A DNA stretch of 52,582 bases from Akkermansiaceae bacterium UBA2367 (GCA_002344525.1 DDTJ01000108.1:87055-139636); one strand, 5' to 3'. Shown: positions 1 through 10,725, numbered from the stretch's first letter. Numbers and translations are program-made. The notes: generated from the sequence alone by a model not told the origin.

Positions 1-546
1 GTTGGAGAGGGCGCGGGCGATGGCGACGCGCTGCTGCTGCCCGCCGGAGAGTTCGGTGGGGCGGTGGTCGAGGCGTTTGCCGAGACCGACCCGGTGGGCG
101 AGTTCGATCGCGATCTCGCGCCCCTCCTTCTCGGGCACGCCCTGGTAGTAGAGCGGCACCTCGATGTTCTCCACGACGGTGAGCTGCTGGATGAGGTTGT
201 AGCTCTGGAAGATGAAACCGAGCTTCTTCCCCCGCACCCGCGAGAGCTCGTCGTCAGGGAGCTTCGAGACGTCGATCCCGTCGAGGAGGTATTGCCCCAC
301 GGTGGGCTGGTCGAGGCAGCCGAGGATGTTCAGCAGGGTCGATTTCCCGCATCCCGACGGGCCGAGGATGGAGATGTAATCGCCGGGAAGGATCGCCAGA
401 TCGATGCCCTGGAGGGCCTTCACGAGGGTGTCGCCCATCCAGTAGTGTTTCTCGACACCCCGGAGCTCGATGACCGGGAGGAGGGAGGACGGGGATGCCT
501 CCTCGGGGGCGGGGGGAGCTGCCAAGGATCGTTCAAACCTTATCAT
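1..546 (-). CDS. ABC transporter ATP-binding subunit, LolD/MacB class (3' end off window)
   Basis: The gene encodes the nucleotide-binding subunit of an efflux or lipoprotein-release type ABC transporter and acts on the cytoplasmic face of the inner membrane. It reads M-I-R-F-E-R from an ATG that overlaps the last 14 bases of the upstream adaptor gene. Visible motifs are Walker A GPSGCGKST near residues 62-70, a Q-loop FIFQSYNL near 111-118, and the ABC signature LSGGQQQRVAIARAL just before the edge. Walker B and the H-loop lie outside the window. About 25 extra residues precede the usual start of the fold. Together with the adaptor and the TolC-like protein upstream it forms a MacAB-TolC-like tripartite operon; the permease is expected just beyond the left edge. 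The substrate cannot be told from sequence. Confidence 0.9.
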   Translation of the reverse strand, partial: MIRFERSLAAPPAPEEASPSSLLPVIELRGVEKHYWMGDTLVKALQGIDLAILPGDYISILGPSGCGKSTLLNILGCLDQPTVGQYLLDGIDVSKLPDDELSRVRGKKLGFIFQSYNLIQQLTVVENIEVPLYYQGVPEKEGREIAIELAHRVGLGKRLDHRPTELSGGQQQRVAIARALSN

Positions 547-2386
547 CGGGGGCGGGTTCGCCGACCTCTTCCGTCGAGGCGGTCTTCTTCGATTCCCCGC
601 CCTGCGGGGGCCGCGTTCCCTCCTCCGTCTTCCGCTTCGCGACGCGGGATTTGTCGACTTTGTCGGGGTCGTAGTCGTCCGGCATCTTGAGGAGCACCAG
701 ATCGCCCTCGCCGATGCCCTTCTTCAACTCGATGTATTCGTTGTTGTGCGAGCCGATCTCGACGGGACGACGCTCGTAGCCCCCGAGGGTCTTGAGGAAG
801 ACGAAGTATTCGCCGTTCTCCACGAAGACCGCCTGGACGGGGACGTAGGTGACGTTCTCCAGCTCGTCCACGATGATCTCGACCTTCGCGCTCATGCCGG
901 GCTTGAGGAACTCGTGCGTGCCCTCGATCTCGACGGTGGCGGGATAGAGCTTCAGCGAGGGGTTGAAACGCGAGGCGTTCGAGTCGGGGAGCACCGCGAC
1001 CTTGGCGATGCGCCCGACTAGGGTTTTGTCAGGGACGGACTCGGCGGTGATGTAGACTTTCTGGCCGAGCTCGATCTTCTTGATGCTCGACTCGTGGATC
1101 TTGACCTCGACCCCGAGCTTCGACATGTCGGGGATGGTGATGATGGGCTGGCCCGTCTTCAGCGTCGCCCCGGCGGTGATGGCGTCGTAGGCCCGCGACG
1201 CGTAGTAGTCGCCGCCGGCCCCGCCGTAGGCGACGAGGCCCGTCTGCGAGGCGCGCACGACGCAGCCAGCGAGCTGCTCGGCGAGGTTCTCCCGCTTCTT
1301 CAGTTCCAAGTCGTAGCGCCGCTTCACGGAGCGGTATCGGGCGTAGACTTGGGACATCAGGGCGAGCTTCGCCCGCTTCGTGCGGATGAGGGAGAGGAGC
1401 GCCTCTTCGTAGCGAGAGAGCATCTTCTCGGCCTCCTTGGGGAATTCGTAGTCGCGGAAAAGCTCCAGTTCGGTCTCGCTGCGTTGCAGGGCGAGACGGG
1501 CCTTGTCGAGGCCGACGAGTTCGTTCTCCAAGGTCTGCTTGGTGATGAAGTCGCGCTCGTGGAGGCGCTTGGCGCCCGCGACCGACTCCTCGACCACGGC
1601 GAGCTCGGAGGAGGCGACGAGGGCTTCGTCGCGCATCCGGCGGATCTTCTGCTCGGCCTCGCCGTCGCCGAGGAGCTCGTCCTGGAGGAAGGAGCCGAAG
1701 TTCACGTTCGCGACGAGGCTGTCATTCGCGACGAGAGCGAAGGAGGCGGCATTCTCCTCGCCTCCCTCCCCTGCCTCGCCGGGCGCGCCGACGGACTTGC
1801 TCGACTCGAAGGCTTTGACGACGAGATCGGTCGCCTCCTTCTCGTAGACGGCGAGGGTATCGTTGTCGTAGGGCAGCCCCAGCTTCTTCAAGGTCGTTTC
1901 GGCGGCCTGGGAACCCACGAATTTCTGGAAGTCGAGCAGGGCGAAACGCAGGGCCTGGCGCGCCGCCTTGATGCCGCTGAGTGCCTCGCTCTCCTGGATC
2001 TCGATGTTCTGCTTCGCCTCGGCGTAGAGGGCGTCGGTCTGCTGGAACTGGACGTCGTGGTCGACGATGGCCTCCTCCAGCTCGGATTGGTCGAGGCGGA
2101 CGAGCACCTTGCCCTGGGAGACGTCGCCCTCGGTGACGTGGTAGCCTTCCTCGATGATCTCCAGGATCTTGATGCCGCCGGGCAGCTTCACTTCGTTGCG
2201 GAACTCAAGGAAGTTCAGCGCCTTGATGTTCCCGCCCTCAAGCACGTCGATGACGAGGTCTCCGCGTTGCGCCTTGGCCATGGGCAGATCGCCCTCGCCC
2301 TTGCCCGCCTGCGACGATCCCTTGATGACCAGACCTGCCACGACCAAAGCCGTCAGCACCGAACCCGTAATGATCCACTTTTTCAT
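533..2386 (-). CDS. HlyD/MacA-type periplasmic adaptor subunit of an efflux system
   Basis: Membrane-fusion protein of 617 residues that would bridge the inner-membrane ABC transporter and the outer-membrane channel. Residues 1-25 form a signal anchor (MKKWIITGSVLTALVVAGLV). A biotinyl-lipoyl half-motif follows near 60-110, then a very long helical hairpin of about 130-380 with a Gly/Glu-rich insertion (GAPGEAGEGGEENA) near 203-216. The second lipoyl half and beta-barrel are near 380-500 and a membrane-proximal domain ends around 575, with a charged, probably disordered tail. This is long compared with the roughly 370-400 residues of MacA, mostly because of the hairpin. The ATG overlaps the stop of the TolC-like gene as ATGA, and the 3' end overlaps the ATPase start, so the three genes are translationally coupled. 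Confidence 0.9.
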   Translation of the reverse strand: MKKWIITGSVLTALVVAGLVIKGSSQAGKGEGDLPMAKAQRGDLVIDVLEGGNIKALNFLEFRNEVKLPGGIKILEIIEEGYHVTEGDVSQGKVLVRLDQSELEEAIVDHDVQFQQTDALYAEAKQNIEIQESEALSGIKAARQALRFALLDFQKFVGSQAAETTLKKLGLPYDNDTLAVYEKEATDLVVKAFESSKSVGAPGEAGEGGEENAASFALVANDSLVANVNFGSFLQDELLGDGEAEQKIRRMRDEALVASSELAVVEESVAGAKRLHERDFITKQTLENELVGLDKARLALQRSETELELFRDYEFPKEAEKMLSRYEEALLSLIRTKRAKLALMSQVYARYRSVKRRYDLELKKRENLAEQLAGCVVRASQTGLVAYGGAGGDYYASRAYDAITAGATLKTGQPIITIPDMSKLGVEVKIHESSIKKIELGQKVYITAESVPDKTLVGRIAKVAVLPDSNASRFNPSLKLYPATVEIEGTHEFLKPGMSAKVEIIVDELENVTYVPVQAVFVENGEYFVFLKTLGGYERRPVEIGSHNNEYIELKKGIGEGDLVLLKMPDDYDPDKVDKSRVAKRKTEEGTRPPQGGESKKTASTEEVGEPAPDDKV

Positions 2387-4089
2387 TCCTTGGGGAGATG
2401 TTCCTTGGGAAGCGTTCTCAGGGCGGGCTCGTTTTCAAGCCTCTCCACCCAAGAACCGTCTGGCTTAATATACAGGATCCCCATATCTCTCCAAAGGCGC
2501 AACCGCGCTAAGGTGTGATCGACAAGCGCTCCGGTGCGTAGGTTCTGCGCATCGACAAGATCCTCCTGCGCATCGACAAGGTCGCGCGCATCACCGCCGC
2601 CGAGGCCTCCGAGTTCCGCGCGCAGCAACTGCTCCTCCAAACGCCGAGCGGCGAGGGCCACGCCCTCCTCCGCGATGCGGAAGCTGAGACGCTCCTGATC
2701 CAGAGCGCGCCATGCCTCGTAGATCTCGAGGCGGGCGCGGTCGCGGGCCAGCTCCTCGGCGCGTTTCGCCCTCTCCAGATAGAGGAGGGTGGCACGGTAG
2801 ATGTTGCGCTCGGCCTTGCGATCGAGAGGCAGGTCGAGATCGAGCGAGGCCGCCCAACGACGGCGGTCCCAGTTGATCCCCGGGGTGCCGTCGCCGGGAT
2901 CGCTCACCGCATCGTAGTCCAGGGTGACGTCGAGTCCGGGAAGGAGGCCGTTTTTCGCCAGCTTGATGTGCCGCTCGGCGTCGGCGACGAGGTCGGCGGC
3001 GGTGGCGAGACCGGGACGCGACACGAGGGAGATCTCGACCGATTGCTCGCGCGTGACCGGGGGTTCCTCGATGCGGAGCTTGCGCAGCTCGCGCTCGTCG
3101 AGGATGAGGCGCTCGTCCACCGGGACGCCGAGGGTGATTTTGTATTCGTCGAGCCGGGTCAGGTAAGCCCGGATCGCGTCAATCCAACGGCTCTCGGCGA
3201 CGAGCTTCGCTTGGCGAAGGCGACCGAGCTGGATCTGGGTACGGCGGTCCTCGCCGGCGAGGGCCTCCTCTCGCGCGACGTTTTTGACGAAGCCTTGGTA
3301 GGCGACGTAGTGGTTGCCCATGAGGTCGCGGGCTCGCAACACGCCGTAGTAGTCGCTGGCGAGGCGGACGATGAAGGCGCGACGGTAGTCCGCGAAATCC
3401 CGCAAATTGTAGAGCAGCCTGCGCTCCTCCTGAGTCAGGGCCTCCGTCGTAACGAGGGTGCCGGCGCCCTGCAGCAACGGCTGCGCCAGCGTGACGGCGA
3501 GGTCGGACTCATTGATGGAGCGGTTCCCCGTCATGATGCGGAGGAAGTCCTGGGTGAAATCGGCGGAGAGCCTCGCCCCGGTGCGGTAGAGCCGGTCGAA
3601 GCCCACCCCCCGCGTCCGCGCGAAGGTGTTGGTCGAGACCAGTTTCGTCATGCCCGCCCCCAGCACGGCGGCGCGGGAGTCCGTCGCGCGGGTGAGGGAG
3701 CCGCCTCCCCCGAAAATCGGTTCAAGCCGATGCCTCGCCAAGGTGAGGTCGAGGGCAGAAAGGAAAACCCCCTCCTTTCTCGTGAGGTAGTCCCGGCTGT
3801 GCCGGATGCCGGTCTCCAAGGCGCGGTCGAGGGTCAGCACCTTCGCCCCTTTCTCGTAGGAGGCGAAGTCGCCCATCACCTCGTCGGATTTGGTGCCCGG
3901 GAGCAGCCCGGAGAGGTCCGGCACCCCGGCAGGGGTCAGCTCCACATCGGCGGGATCGACGTTGCCGACCTCCGGCGTCTTCTCGAAGAGCGCGGCATAG
4001 GTCTCGCGGTCCGCCCAAGTGCGGTATTGGTCCGGCGTGCAGGAGGGGATGGCCAAGATCGCGGCCAAGGCCGTCGCGAGCCGGCGCAC
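2383..4089 (-). CDS. TolC-family outer membrane efflux lipoprotein
   Basis: Outer-membrane factor for the tripartite pump encoded downstream. The open frame runs much further upstream, but that part overlaps rnpB and is not credible. I chose a GTG start preceded six bases upstream by GGAGGGAGG, giving a short lipoprotein signal (VRRLATALAAILAIPSC) with the lipid-modified Cys at 17 and 568 residues in all. An ATG 60 bases further upstream, with a weaker GGAGGGG, is the alternative and adds 20 residues. The body is rich in long amphipathic helices with the two-fold TolC-like pattern: first half near 80-330, second near 345-550, including an LDLDLPLDRKAERNIY segment. It ends in an ATGA overlap with the adaptor gene. 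A possible read-through source is rnpB about 200 bases upstream on the same strand. Confidence 0.8.
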   Translation of the reverse strand: MRRLATALAAILAIPSCTPDQYRTWADRETYAALFEKTPEVGNVDPADVELTPAGVPDLSGLLPGTKSDEVMGDFASYEKGAKVLTLDRALETGIRHSRDYLTRKEGVFLSALDLTLARHRLEPIFGGGGSLTRATDSRAAVLGAGMTKLVSTNTFARTRGVGFDRLYRTGARLSADFTQDFLRIMTGNRSINESDLAVTLAQPLLQGAGTLVTTEALTQEERRLLYNLRDFADYRRAFIVRLASDYYGVLRARDLMGNHYVAYQGFVKNVAREEALAGEDRRTQIQLGRLRQAKLVAESRWIDAIRAYLTRLDEYKITLGVPVDERLILDERELRKLRIEEPPVTREQSVEISLVSRPGLATAADLVADAERHIKLAKNGLLPGLDVTLDYDAVSDPGDGTPGINWDRRRWAASLDLDLPLDRKAERNIYRATLLYLERAKRAEELARDRARLEIYEAWRALDQERLSFRIAEEGVALAARRLEEQLLRAELGGLGGGDARDLVDAQEDLVDAQNLRTGALVDHTLARLRLWRDMGILYIKPDGSWVERLENEPALRTLPKEHLPKE

Positions 4090-4298
4090 GCAATCCTCCC
4101 TCCGGCCTCTTGGCAGGGACAGAGCCTTCGCTGTGGGGTCTTTTCGCATCCTGAGACCCCTCCATCGGGCAGGGAGGGCCACTTCGCAATGACGCCAATG
4201 CGTCCTGCCGGATGCCCGCCGGGACGGCAAATGGCGGGAGGATGAACGGTCAAAAGTCCGGAAATCGGCGGTCCCTTTCCCTTTGGACTTGAAGGGGT

Positions 4299-4738
4299 CT
4301 TGGAACGGGCCCCGTAAGCCGGATTCTGTTCGCCCTGGCCGTGTTCGACCGGGACGGACGATCATTTCTCTAATCCCCGCCCCACACGGGACGGGGCCTC
4401 CCCGCCGAAGCGGGGTGCGACTAATACCCGGACTCATCCTGCGACCGAAGCCGCGGGGCCGGACCGGCGATCCGTTTGCCCTGTTCTGTCTTGCACCGCA
4501 TGGGGTTTGTCCTGCCCCCTCGGTTGCCCTCGGGGCGGTGAGCTCTTACCTCGCCTTTTCACCCTTGCCCCCTCGGCCCCGGAGGGCTTCGGAAGGCGGT
4601 TTGTTTTCTGCGACACTTTCCGTCGCCCCGCCATTACAGCGGGACGCCCCGGCTTTCACCGGGCATGCTGCCGTGTGGTGTCCGGACTTTCCTCTCCCTC
4701 CCGAAGGAGGCAGCGACCGTCTCCGGCCCGTTCCAAGG
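4299..4738 (-). ncRNA. rnpB: RNase P RNA (bacterial class A)
   Basis: Catalytic RNA of RNase P, which matures tRNA 5' ends. The minus strand carries the universal 5' core GAGGAAAGTCCGGAC (about 4682-4696) and the universal 3' core ACAGAATCCGGCTTAC (about 4314-4329). The two ends pair as helix P1: GGAACGGGCC near the 5' end with GGCCCGTTCC near the 3' end, which sets the ends within a few bases. Length is about 440 nt, somewhat above the E. coli 377 nt. A TAGGTT that could be a -10 box ends about six bases before the inferred 5' end; no convincing -35 is visible. No ORF in this stretch should be annotated as protein. Confidence 0.95.
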
Positions 4739-4824
4739 CGGAGAACCTAACCCCGACGAGGCGCGTGCGCCAGGGGAAGATTCGACGGGCTTTTCGACGC
4801 CCGACCGAGGTCACAGGCCCCAAC

Positions 4825-4860
4825 ACAAAAAAACCCGCAGGCGTCGGCCGGCGGGTTTCT
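4825..4860 (-). terminator. Rho-independent terminator of the LysM lipoprotein gene
   Basis: On the minus strand an AACCCGC...GCGGGTT stem with a GC-rich loop region is followed directly by a run of seven T. It begins about 25 bases after the LysM gene stop and about 90 bases before rnpB, separating the two transcription units. Confidence 0.85.
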
Positions 4861-4884
4861 TCGGGAGGACTCGACAGGGTCGGG

Positions 4885-5328
4885 TCAGGGAATCACCAGG
4901 GTCTGCCCGATGCGGATCGTGTCGCCGCTGAGGCCGTTCGCGCTCTTGATGGCGTTCACCGTGACGCCGTGACGCTGGCTGATGCGGTAGAGGGTGTCTC
5001 CGCCCGCGACGGTGTAGGACTTGCTGCCGGAACCAGTGTAGGAGACCGGGGCGCTCGGGCTGCTGTAGCTTGGGGTGTTGTAGGTCGGCACGGAGGGCAC
5101 GCTCGGCACCGAAGGCCCGGGGATGGAGGCGGGCGGCGTGTAGGTGCTCTCGGTGTAGGACGGGTAGGTGCTCGACGCGGGCGTGCTGGAGTAGTTCGTG
5201 GTGGAACCCGACGACCCGTAGTAGGGGTTGTTCTGGTAGGGGTTGGTCGAGGCGACCTTCGGCGAGCTCTTGCACGAGACGGCGAAGAGGGCAAGCCCGA
5301 GAGGCAACAGAAGGAAGAAAGATTTCAT
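4885..5328 (-). CDS. LysM-domain lipoprotein
   Basis: Small exported protein of 147 residues. A signal peptide with lipobox ending in FAVSC gives a lipidated Cys at 19. A low-complexity Ser/Thr/Pro/Tyr-rich linker fills about 25-100, and one LysM domain (about 103-147) contains the typical GDTLYRISQRHGVTVNAI and an IRIGQTLVIP end. LysM binds N-acetylglucosamine-containing glycans, so attachment to the outer membrane with peptidoglycan binding is the likely role. It is a single-gene unit with a promoter-like sequence upstream and a strong terminator downstream. No catalytic domain is present. The identity of the domain is secure; the exact role is not. Confidence 0.9.
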   Translation of the reverse strand: MKSFFLLLPLGLALFAVSCKSSPKVASTNPYQNNPYYGSSGSTTNYSSTPASSTYPSYTESTYTPPASIPGPSVPSVPSVPTYNTPSYSSPSAPVSYTGSGSKSYTVAGGDTLYRISQRHGVTVNAIKSANGLSGDTIRIGQTLVIP

Positions 5329-5361
5329 ATCAAGTGGTGTCTGGTCAATAGCTTCTCGTTA

Positions 5362-5389
5362 ATATTAAGGTTTCTGAACAATTTGGCAA
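5362..5389 (-). promoter_or_regulatory. Putative promoter of the LysM lipoprotein gene
   Basis: On the minus strand TTGCCA is followed after 16 bases by TAATAT, in a locally AT-rich patch within an otherwise GC-rich region. The -10 box lies about 35 bases before the start codon. Assigned by match to the housekeeping consensus only. Confidence 0.45.
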
Positions 5390-5402
5390 GTTATTTTTAA
5401 AA

Positions 5403-5435
5403 ATTAATCGGATTTATTTTAATTAACCGGATTTT
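5403..5435. promoter_or_regulatory. Direct repeat in the LysM/purH divergent region, possible operator
   Basis: Two near-identical 13-mers, ATTAATCGGATTT and ATTAACCGGATTT, lie 19 bases apart in the gap between the divergent LysM and purH genes, just upstream of the LysM promoter candidate. The spacing near two helical turns would suit tandem binding of one regulator. No regulator is identified. Confidence 0.3.
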
Positions 5436-5525
5436 CCATACGGACGGGCCAAGCGGATTCCGGTCGCTGGGCGACATCGATTTCGCCTTGCGCGGAATCG
5501 GAGGGCGCATCATGCTCCGCCCGAC

Positions 5526-7064
5526 ATGAGCATCACCCGCGCCCTTCTCTCGGTGTCCGACAAGACCGGACTCGAGGACCTCGCTAAAGGACTCCATCGC
5601 CATGGGGTCGAACTCCTCTCCACCGGCGGCACCGCGAAATTCATCGCCGCCCTCGGACTCCCGGTGACGGAGGTCTCGGATTTCACCGGATTCCCCGAGA
5701 TGCTGGACGGGCGCGTGAAGACTCTGCACCCGAAGGTCCACGGCGGCCTCCTCTACCGCCGCGATTCGGCGGAGCACCGGAAGCAGGCCGAAAAGCACGG
5801 CATCCTCCCCATCGACCTCGTTGTCGTGAACCTCTACCCCTTCGAGCAGACCGTGGCGAAGGAGGGCGTGACCCATGAGGAGGCGATCGAGCAGATCGAC
5901 ATCGGCGGCCCGAGCATGTTGCGCTCGGCCGCGAAGAACCACGGTGCCGTCACCGTGGTCGTCGATCCGGCGGACTACCCCGTCGTCCTCACGGAGATGG
6001 ACCAGCACAAAGGCGCGACGACCTTGAAGACCCGCGAGAGGCTCGCCATCAAAGTCTTCCAGCGCACCTCGGCCTACGACGCGGCCATCGCGGCCCATCT
6101 CAACGAGGCGCAGGAGACGGAGGCCTCCTTCTCCCTCAGCCTGCCCCTCAGCCAGGAGCTGCGCTACGGCGAGAACCCGCACCAGGAAGCCTCGCTCTAC
6201 GGCAGCTTCAACGACCACTTCAAGCAACTCCAAGGCAAGGGGCTGAGCTACACGAACGTGCTCGACATCGCCGCTGCGGGCGAACTGATCCTCGAATTCC
6301 GCCGCCCTGCCGTGGCCATCCTGAAGCACACGAACCCCTGCGGCGTCGGGGCCGACGAGAGCGACCTGCGCCTCGCCTGGGAGAAGGCCTTCGAGACGGA
6401 CCGCCAAGCGCCCTTCGGCGGCGTCATCGTCTGCAACCGCCCCCTCGGCATCGGGCTGGCGCGGGTCATCTCGGAGATCTTCACCGACGTCATCATCGCG
6501 CCGGAGTTCGAGAGCGACGCCCGCGCCCTGCTCCAGAAGAAGAAGAACCTGCGGCTCATCCAGATGAACGAGTCCTTCCGCGACACCTTGGAGGACCCCG
6601 TCATCCATTCGGCCCCCGGCGGGCTGCTCGTGATGGACCACGACACCCGCGCCCTCGGGCTGGAGGACATCGAGAAAAAAGTGGTGACGCAGCGCCCCCC
6701 CACCGCCGAGGAGATCGAGGCGATGCGCTTCGGCTGGCGCATCGTGAAGCATGTGAAGTCCAACGCCATCGTCTTCACCACCAGCGACCGCACCCTCGCC
6801 ATCGGCGCGGGCCAGATGTCGCGGGTCGACTCCTGCCGCATCGCGACGTGGAAGGCGGAGCAGGCCGGGCTCAGCCTGAAAGGCTCCGTCGTCGCGAGCG
6901 ACGCCATGTTTCCCTTCCCCGACGGCCTGACCTACGCCCTCGAAGCCGGGGCCACGGCCGCGATCCAGCCGGGCGGCTCGGTGCGCGACGAGGAGGTCAT
7001 CCAAGCCGCCAACGAGCGCGGAGCCGCGATGGTCTTCACCGGGCACCGGCATTTCCTGCATTGA
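5526..7064 (+). CDS. purH: Bifunctional AICAR formyltransferase / IMP cyclohydrolase
   Basis: Catalyses the last two steps of de novo purine synthesis in the cytoplasm: formylation of AICAR with 10-formyl-THF, then ring closure to IMP. The length of 512 residues matches the family. The N-terminal MGS-like cyclohydrolase domain (about 1-195) shows STGGT and the KTLHPKVHGGLL motif. The transformylase domain contains RYGENPHQ near 213-220 and the AILKHTNPCG segment with the catalytic Lys-His pair near 265. The C-terminus GHRHFLH is the usual ending. The gene stands alone between a divergent LysM gene and a downstream protease gene; no other pur gene is in the window. No strong Shine-Dalgarno precedes the ATG. 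Confidence 0.97.
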   Translation: MSITRALLSVSDKTGLEDLAKGLHRHGVELLSTGGTAKFIAALGLPVTEVSDFTGFPEMLDGRVKTLHPKVHGGLLYRRDSAEHRKQAEKHGILPIDLVVVNLYPFEQTVAKEGVTHEEAIEQIDIGGPSMLRSAAKNHGAVTVVVDPADYPVVLTEMDQHKGATTLKTRERLAIKVFQRTSAYDAAIAAHLNEAQETEASFSLSLPLSQELRYGENPHQEASLYGSFNDHFKQLQGKGLSYTNVLDIAAAGELILEFRRPAVAILKHTNPCGVGADESDLRLAWEKAFETDRQAPFGGVIVCNRPLGIGLARVISEIFTDVIIAPEFESDARALLQKKKNLRLIQMNESFRDTLEDPVIHSAPGGLLVMDHDTRALGLEDIEKKVVTQRPPTAEEIEAMRFGWRIVKHVKSNAIVFTTSDRTLAIGAGQMSRVDSCRIATWKAEQAGLSLKGSVVASDAMFPFPDGLTYALEAGATAAIQPGGSVRDEEVIQAANERGAAMVFTGHRHFLH

Positions 7065-7424
7065 GGCGGACGACGGCGCGAATGCCCTTCACCGCCGTGA
7101 TCGTTTCGGATTCCACGGGGACTTTGCCGCTGGCACGGTGAAGGGCCTCGCGAACCTTCCTCATCTGCGGCCATTCGCGTCTGAAAAAGATGAGAAACGC
7201 GAATTTCCGCGAATGGAAGAAGGTTTTGAAATCGGTTTGGCGACACATGATTTTATAATTTTCATAAAAATAATAAAATCTATCTTGCGAAATCACTTCC
7301 ATCCACTTATCATTTCCCTCACACGAACACCCGGGCGTCCGAACAACGCCCATCCCCGTCCCTTTTGGACAGACGACGCTGCGGACCTGAGAACTCCGTG
7401 GCCAGCCGAGAAACCTCTGACCCT
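7065..7424. other. Intergenic gap between purH and the protease gene
   Basis: About 360 bases without a credible gene. It contains one copy of the TTCGCG-type repeat (listed separately) and an AT-rich stretch around 7245-7290 that contrasts with the surrounding GC richness. That stretch is a plausible promoter zone for the downstream protease, but I could not fix a -35/-10 pair. Confidence 0.6.
7165..7222. repeat. TTCGCG-type intergenic repeat, copy 1
   Basis: Contains gcggccattcgcgtctgaaa followed by gaaacgcgaattt and cgcgaatgg. It is an imperfect inverted repeat built from CATTCGCG/CGCGAATG. The core is almost identical to the copy near 28.9 kb and related to the one near 41.2 kb. Confidence 0.8.
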
Positions 7425-8444
7425 ATGCAGCGAATCGCAGCCATCCTTGCGGCCTGTCTCCTCGCCTCGGTGTCGGTCACCCCGACCGGGGCGGGCCAGT
7501 TCGGCACTGGCTTCGCTATCGGGCCGAAAGGCTACCTCGTCACCTGCCACCATGTCGTGCGGAACGCCGAGCGAATCGTGGTCCACATCAAGGGCGGCTA
7601 CTTGGAGGCCTCCATCGTCGCCCTCGACCCCAGCAACGACCTCGCCATCCTGAAAGTCGAGCAATGGCCGGGTGGCTGGCTCGGACTGGCCCCCTCGTCC
7701 GAGATCACCTACGGCTCCGGCGTGCTCGCGGCGGGATTTCCCGACCCCGGCGTGCTCGGGATCAACCCGAAAATCTCCACTGGCATCGTCAACGCCCTCT
7801 CCGGGGTGCGCGACGACCCGCGCCACATCCAGATCTCCGCTCCGGTGCAGCCGGGCAACTCGGGAGGGCCGCTGGTGTCCTCCTCGGGCCGGGTCGTCGG
7901 AGTCGTCGCGGCGGGACTGAACTCCATCGACCGCATGGCCCACGGCGGCTACCTGCCCCAGACCGTGAACTACGCGGTGAAGACCGACCTTCTCCTCCCC
8001 CTGCTGAAAAGCGCCTCCGTGCCGCTCCCGAAATTCGGCTCGCGCACCTCCGACAGCCCGAAGCAGATCGAGCGGACCATCGGGGCCATCGCCCTGATCG
8101 AGAGCCTCGGGCGCAGCGAGCGCATCTCCGTTCCCTCCCGCCCCGTCGCGCCCGCCGCCACGGCCCCCGCCGCATCGACGCGTGGACCTTGGGTTTTCCC
8201 CGACTCCTCCACCCGCGCCCTTTCCGTCACGGAGGTCCACGCCCTGCCGCGCGAGGGGCTCTGGCGGGCACGAAACGAGATCTACGTCCGCCACGGCTTC
8301 ATCTTCCCGACCGCCGAAGGCCGACGCTTCGCCGCCCAGTTCGGCCCCCGCTACCGTCCTGCGACCCGTTCGGTCGAGGAGGTGCAGCGCAGGCTCTCCC
8401 CGGTCGAGGTCGCGAATCTCCGCCTCATCGCGGGGCATGAGTGA
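7425..8444 (+). CDS. Exported trypsin-like serine protease with YARHG domain
   Basis: Predicted secreted protein of 339 residues. The first in-frame ATG upstream would add 20 unlikely residues; the chosen start gives a clean signal peptide (about 1-23, MQRIAAILAACLLASVSV). The chymotrypsin-fold HtrA-like domain spans about 24-195, with His43 in TCHHVV, Asp72 in SNDLAIL and Ser146 in QPGNSGGPL, so the triad is complete. A Pro/Ala linker leads to a C-terminal YARHG domain near 255-335 (ARNEIYVRHGFIF), a domain known from extracytoplasmic proteins and of unknown function. There is no PDZ domain, which separates it from DegP. Expected to act in the periplasm or outside the cell; the substrate is unknown. 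Confidence 0.85.
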   Translation: MQRIAAILAACLLASVSVTPTGAGQFGTGFAIGPKGYLVTCHHVVRNAERIVVHIKGGYLEASIVALDPSNDLAILKVEQWPGGWLGLAPSSEITYGSGVLAAGFPDPGVLGINPKISTGIVNALSGVRDDPRHIQISAPVQPGNSGGPLVSSSGRVVGVVAAGLNSIDRMAHGGYLPQTVNYAVKTDLLLPLLKSASVPLPKFGSRTSDSPKQIERTIGAIALIESLGRSERISVPSRPVAPAATAPAASTRGPWVFPDSSTRALSVTEVHALPREGLWRARNEIYVRHGFIFPTAEGRRFAAQFGPRYRPATRSVEEVQRRLSPVEVANLRLIAGHE

Positions 8445-8451
8445 ACTTTGC

Positions 8452-8541
8452 CTCCTACTCCTACTCATCCTCCTACCTCATACTCCACGTTGTCTGGCCC
8501 TTCGATTTTGAGTAGGAGCATGAGGATGAGTAAGAGTAGGC
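8452..8541. repeat. CTACTC/GAGTAG inverted repeat, copy 1
   Basis: Left arm cctactcctactcatcctcc and right arm gaggatgagtaagagtagg are inverted about an unrelated centre. It lies between the protease stop and metG and could end transcription in either direction, although no T-run is present. The same sequence style reappears at the right edge of the window. Confidence 0.75.
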
Positions 8542-8617
8542 GCATTGAGAGGATGAGCAGGAATGCGCGAAAAGTGGACAGTTCCCCGTTCACCGATTAC
8601 TGATCACCGTCCCCTCA

Positions 8618-10649
<2,032 letters not shown>

Positions 10650-10651
<2 letters not shown>

Positions 10652-10686
10652 GAAAATCCGAAATCCGAAGCTCGAAATCCGAAAGT
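10650..10686. repeat. AAATCCGAA-type repeat, single arm
   Basis: Repeated aatccgaa units (gaaaatccgaaatccgaagc, then tcgaaatccgaaa) directly after the metG stop. The same unit forms both outer arms of the nested repeat near 18.6 kb. Confidence 0.7.
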
Positions 10687-10725
10687 CTTCCTCCTTGATA
10701 CGAGGTCGGGAGCATCCGTTCTCCC

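Noticed and set aside
4090..4437. N-terminal extension of the TolC-like frame, and other small frames, across rnpB
   Set aside because: The stretch encodes RNase P RNA; the lipoprotein signal and ribosome-binding sequence place the start downstream.
5397..7061. Long minus-strand frame opposite purH
   Set aside because: Low-complexity antisense shadow of a well-supported gene.
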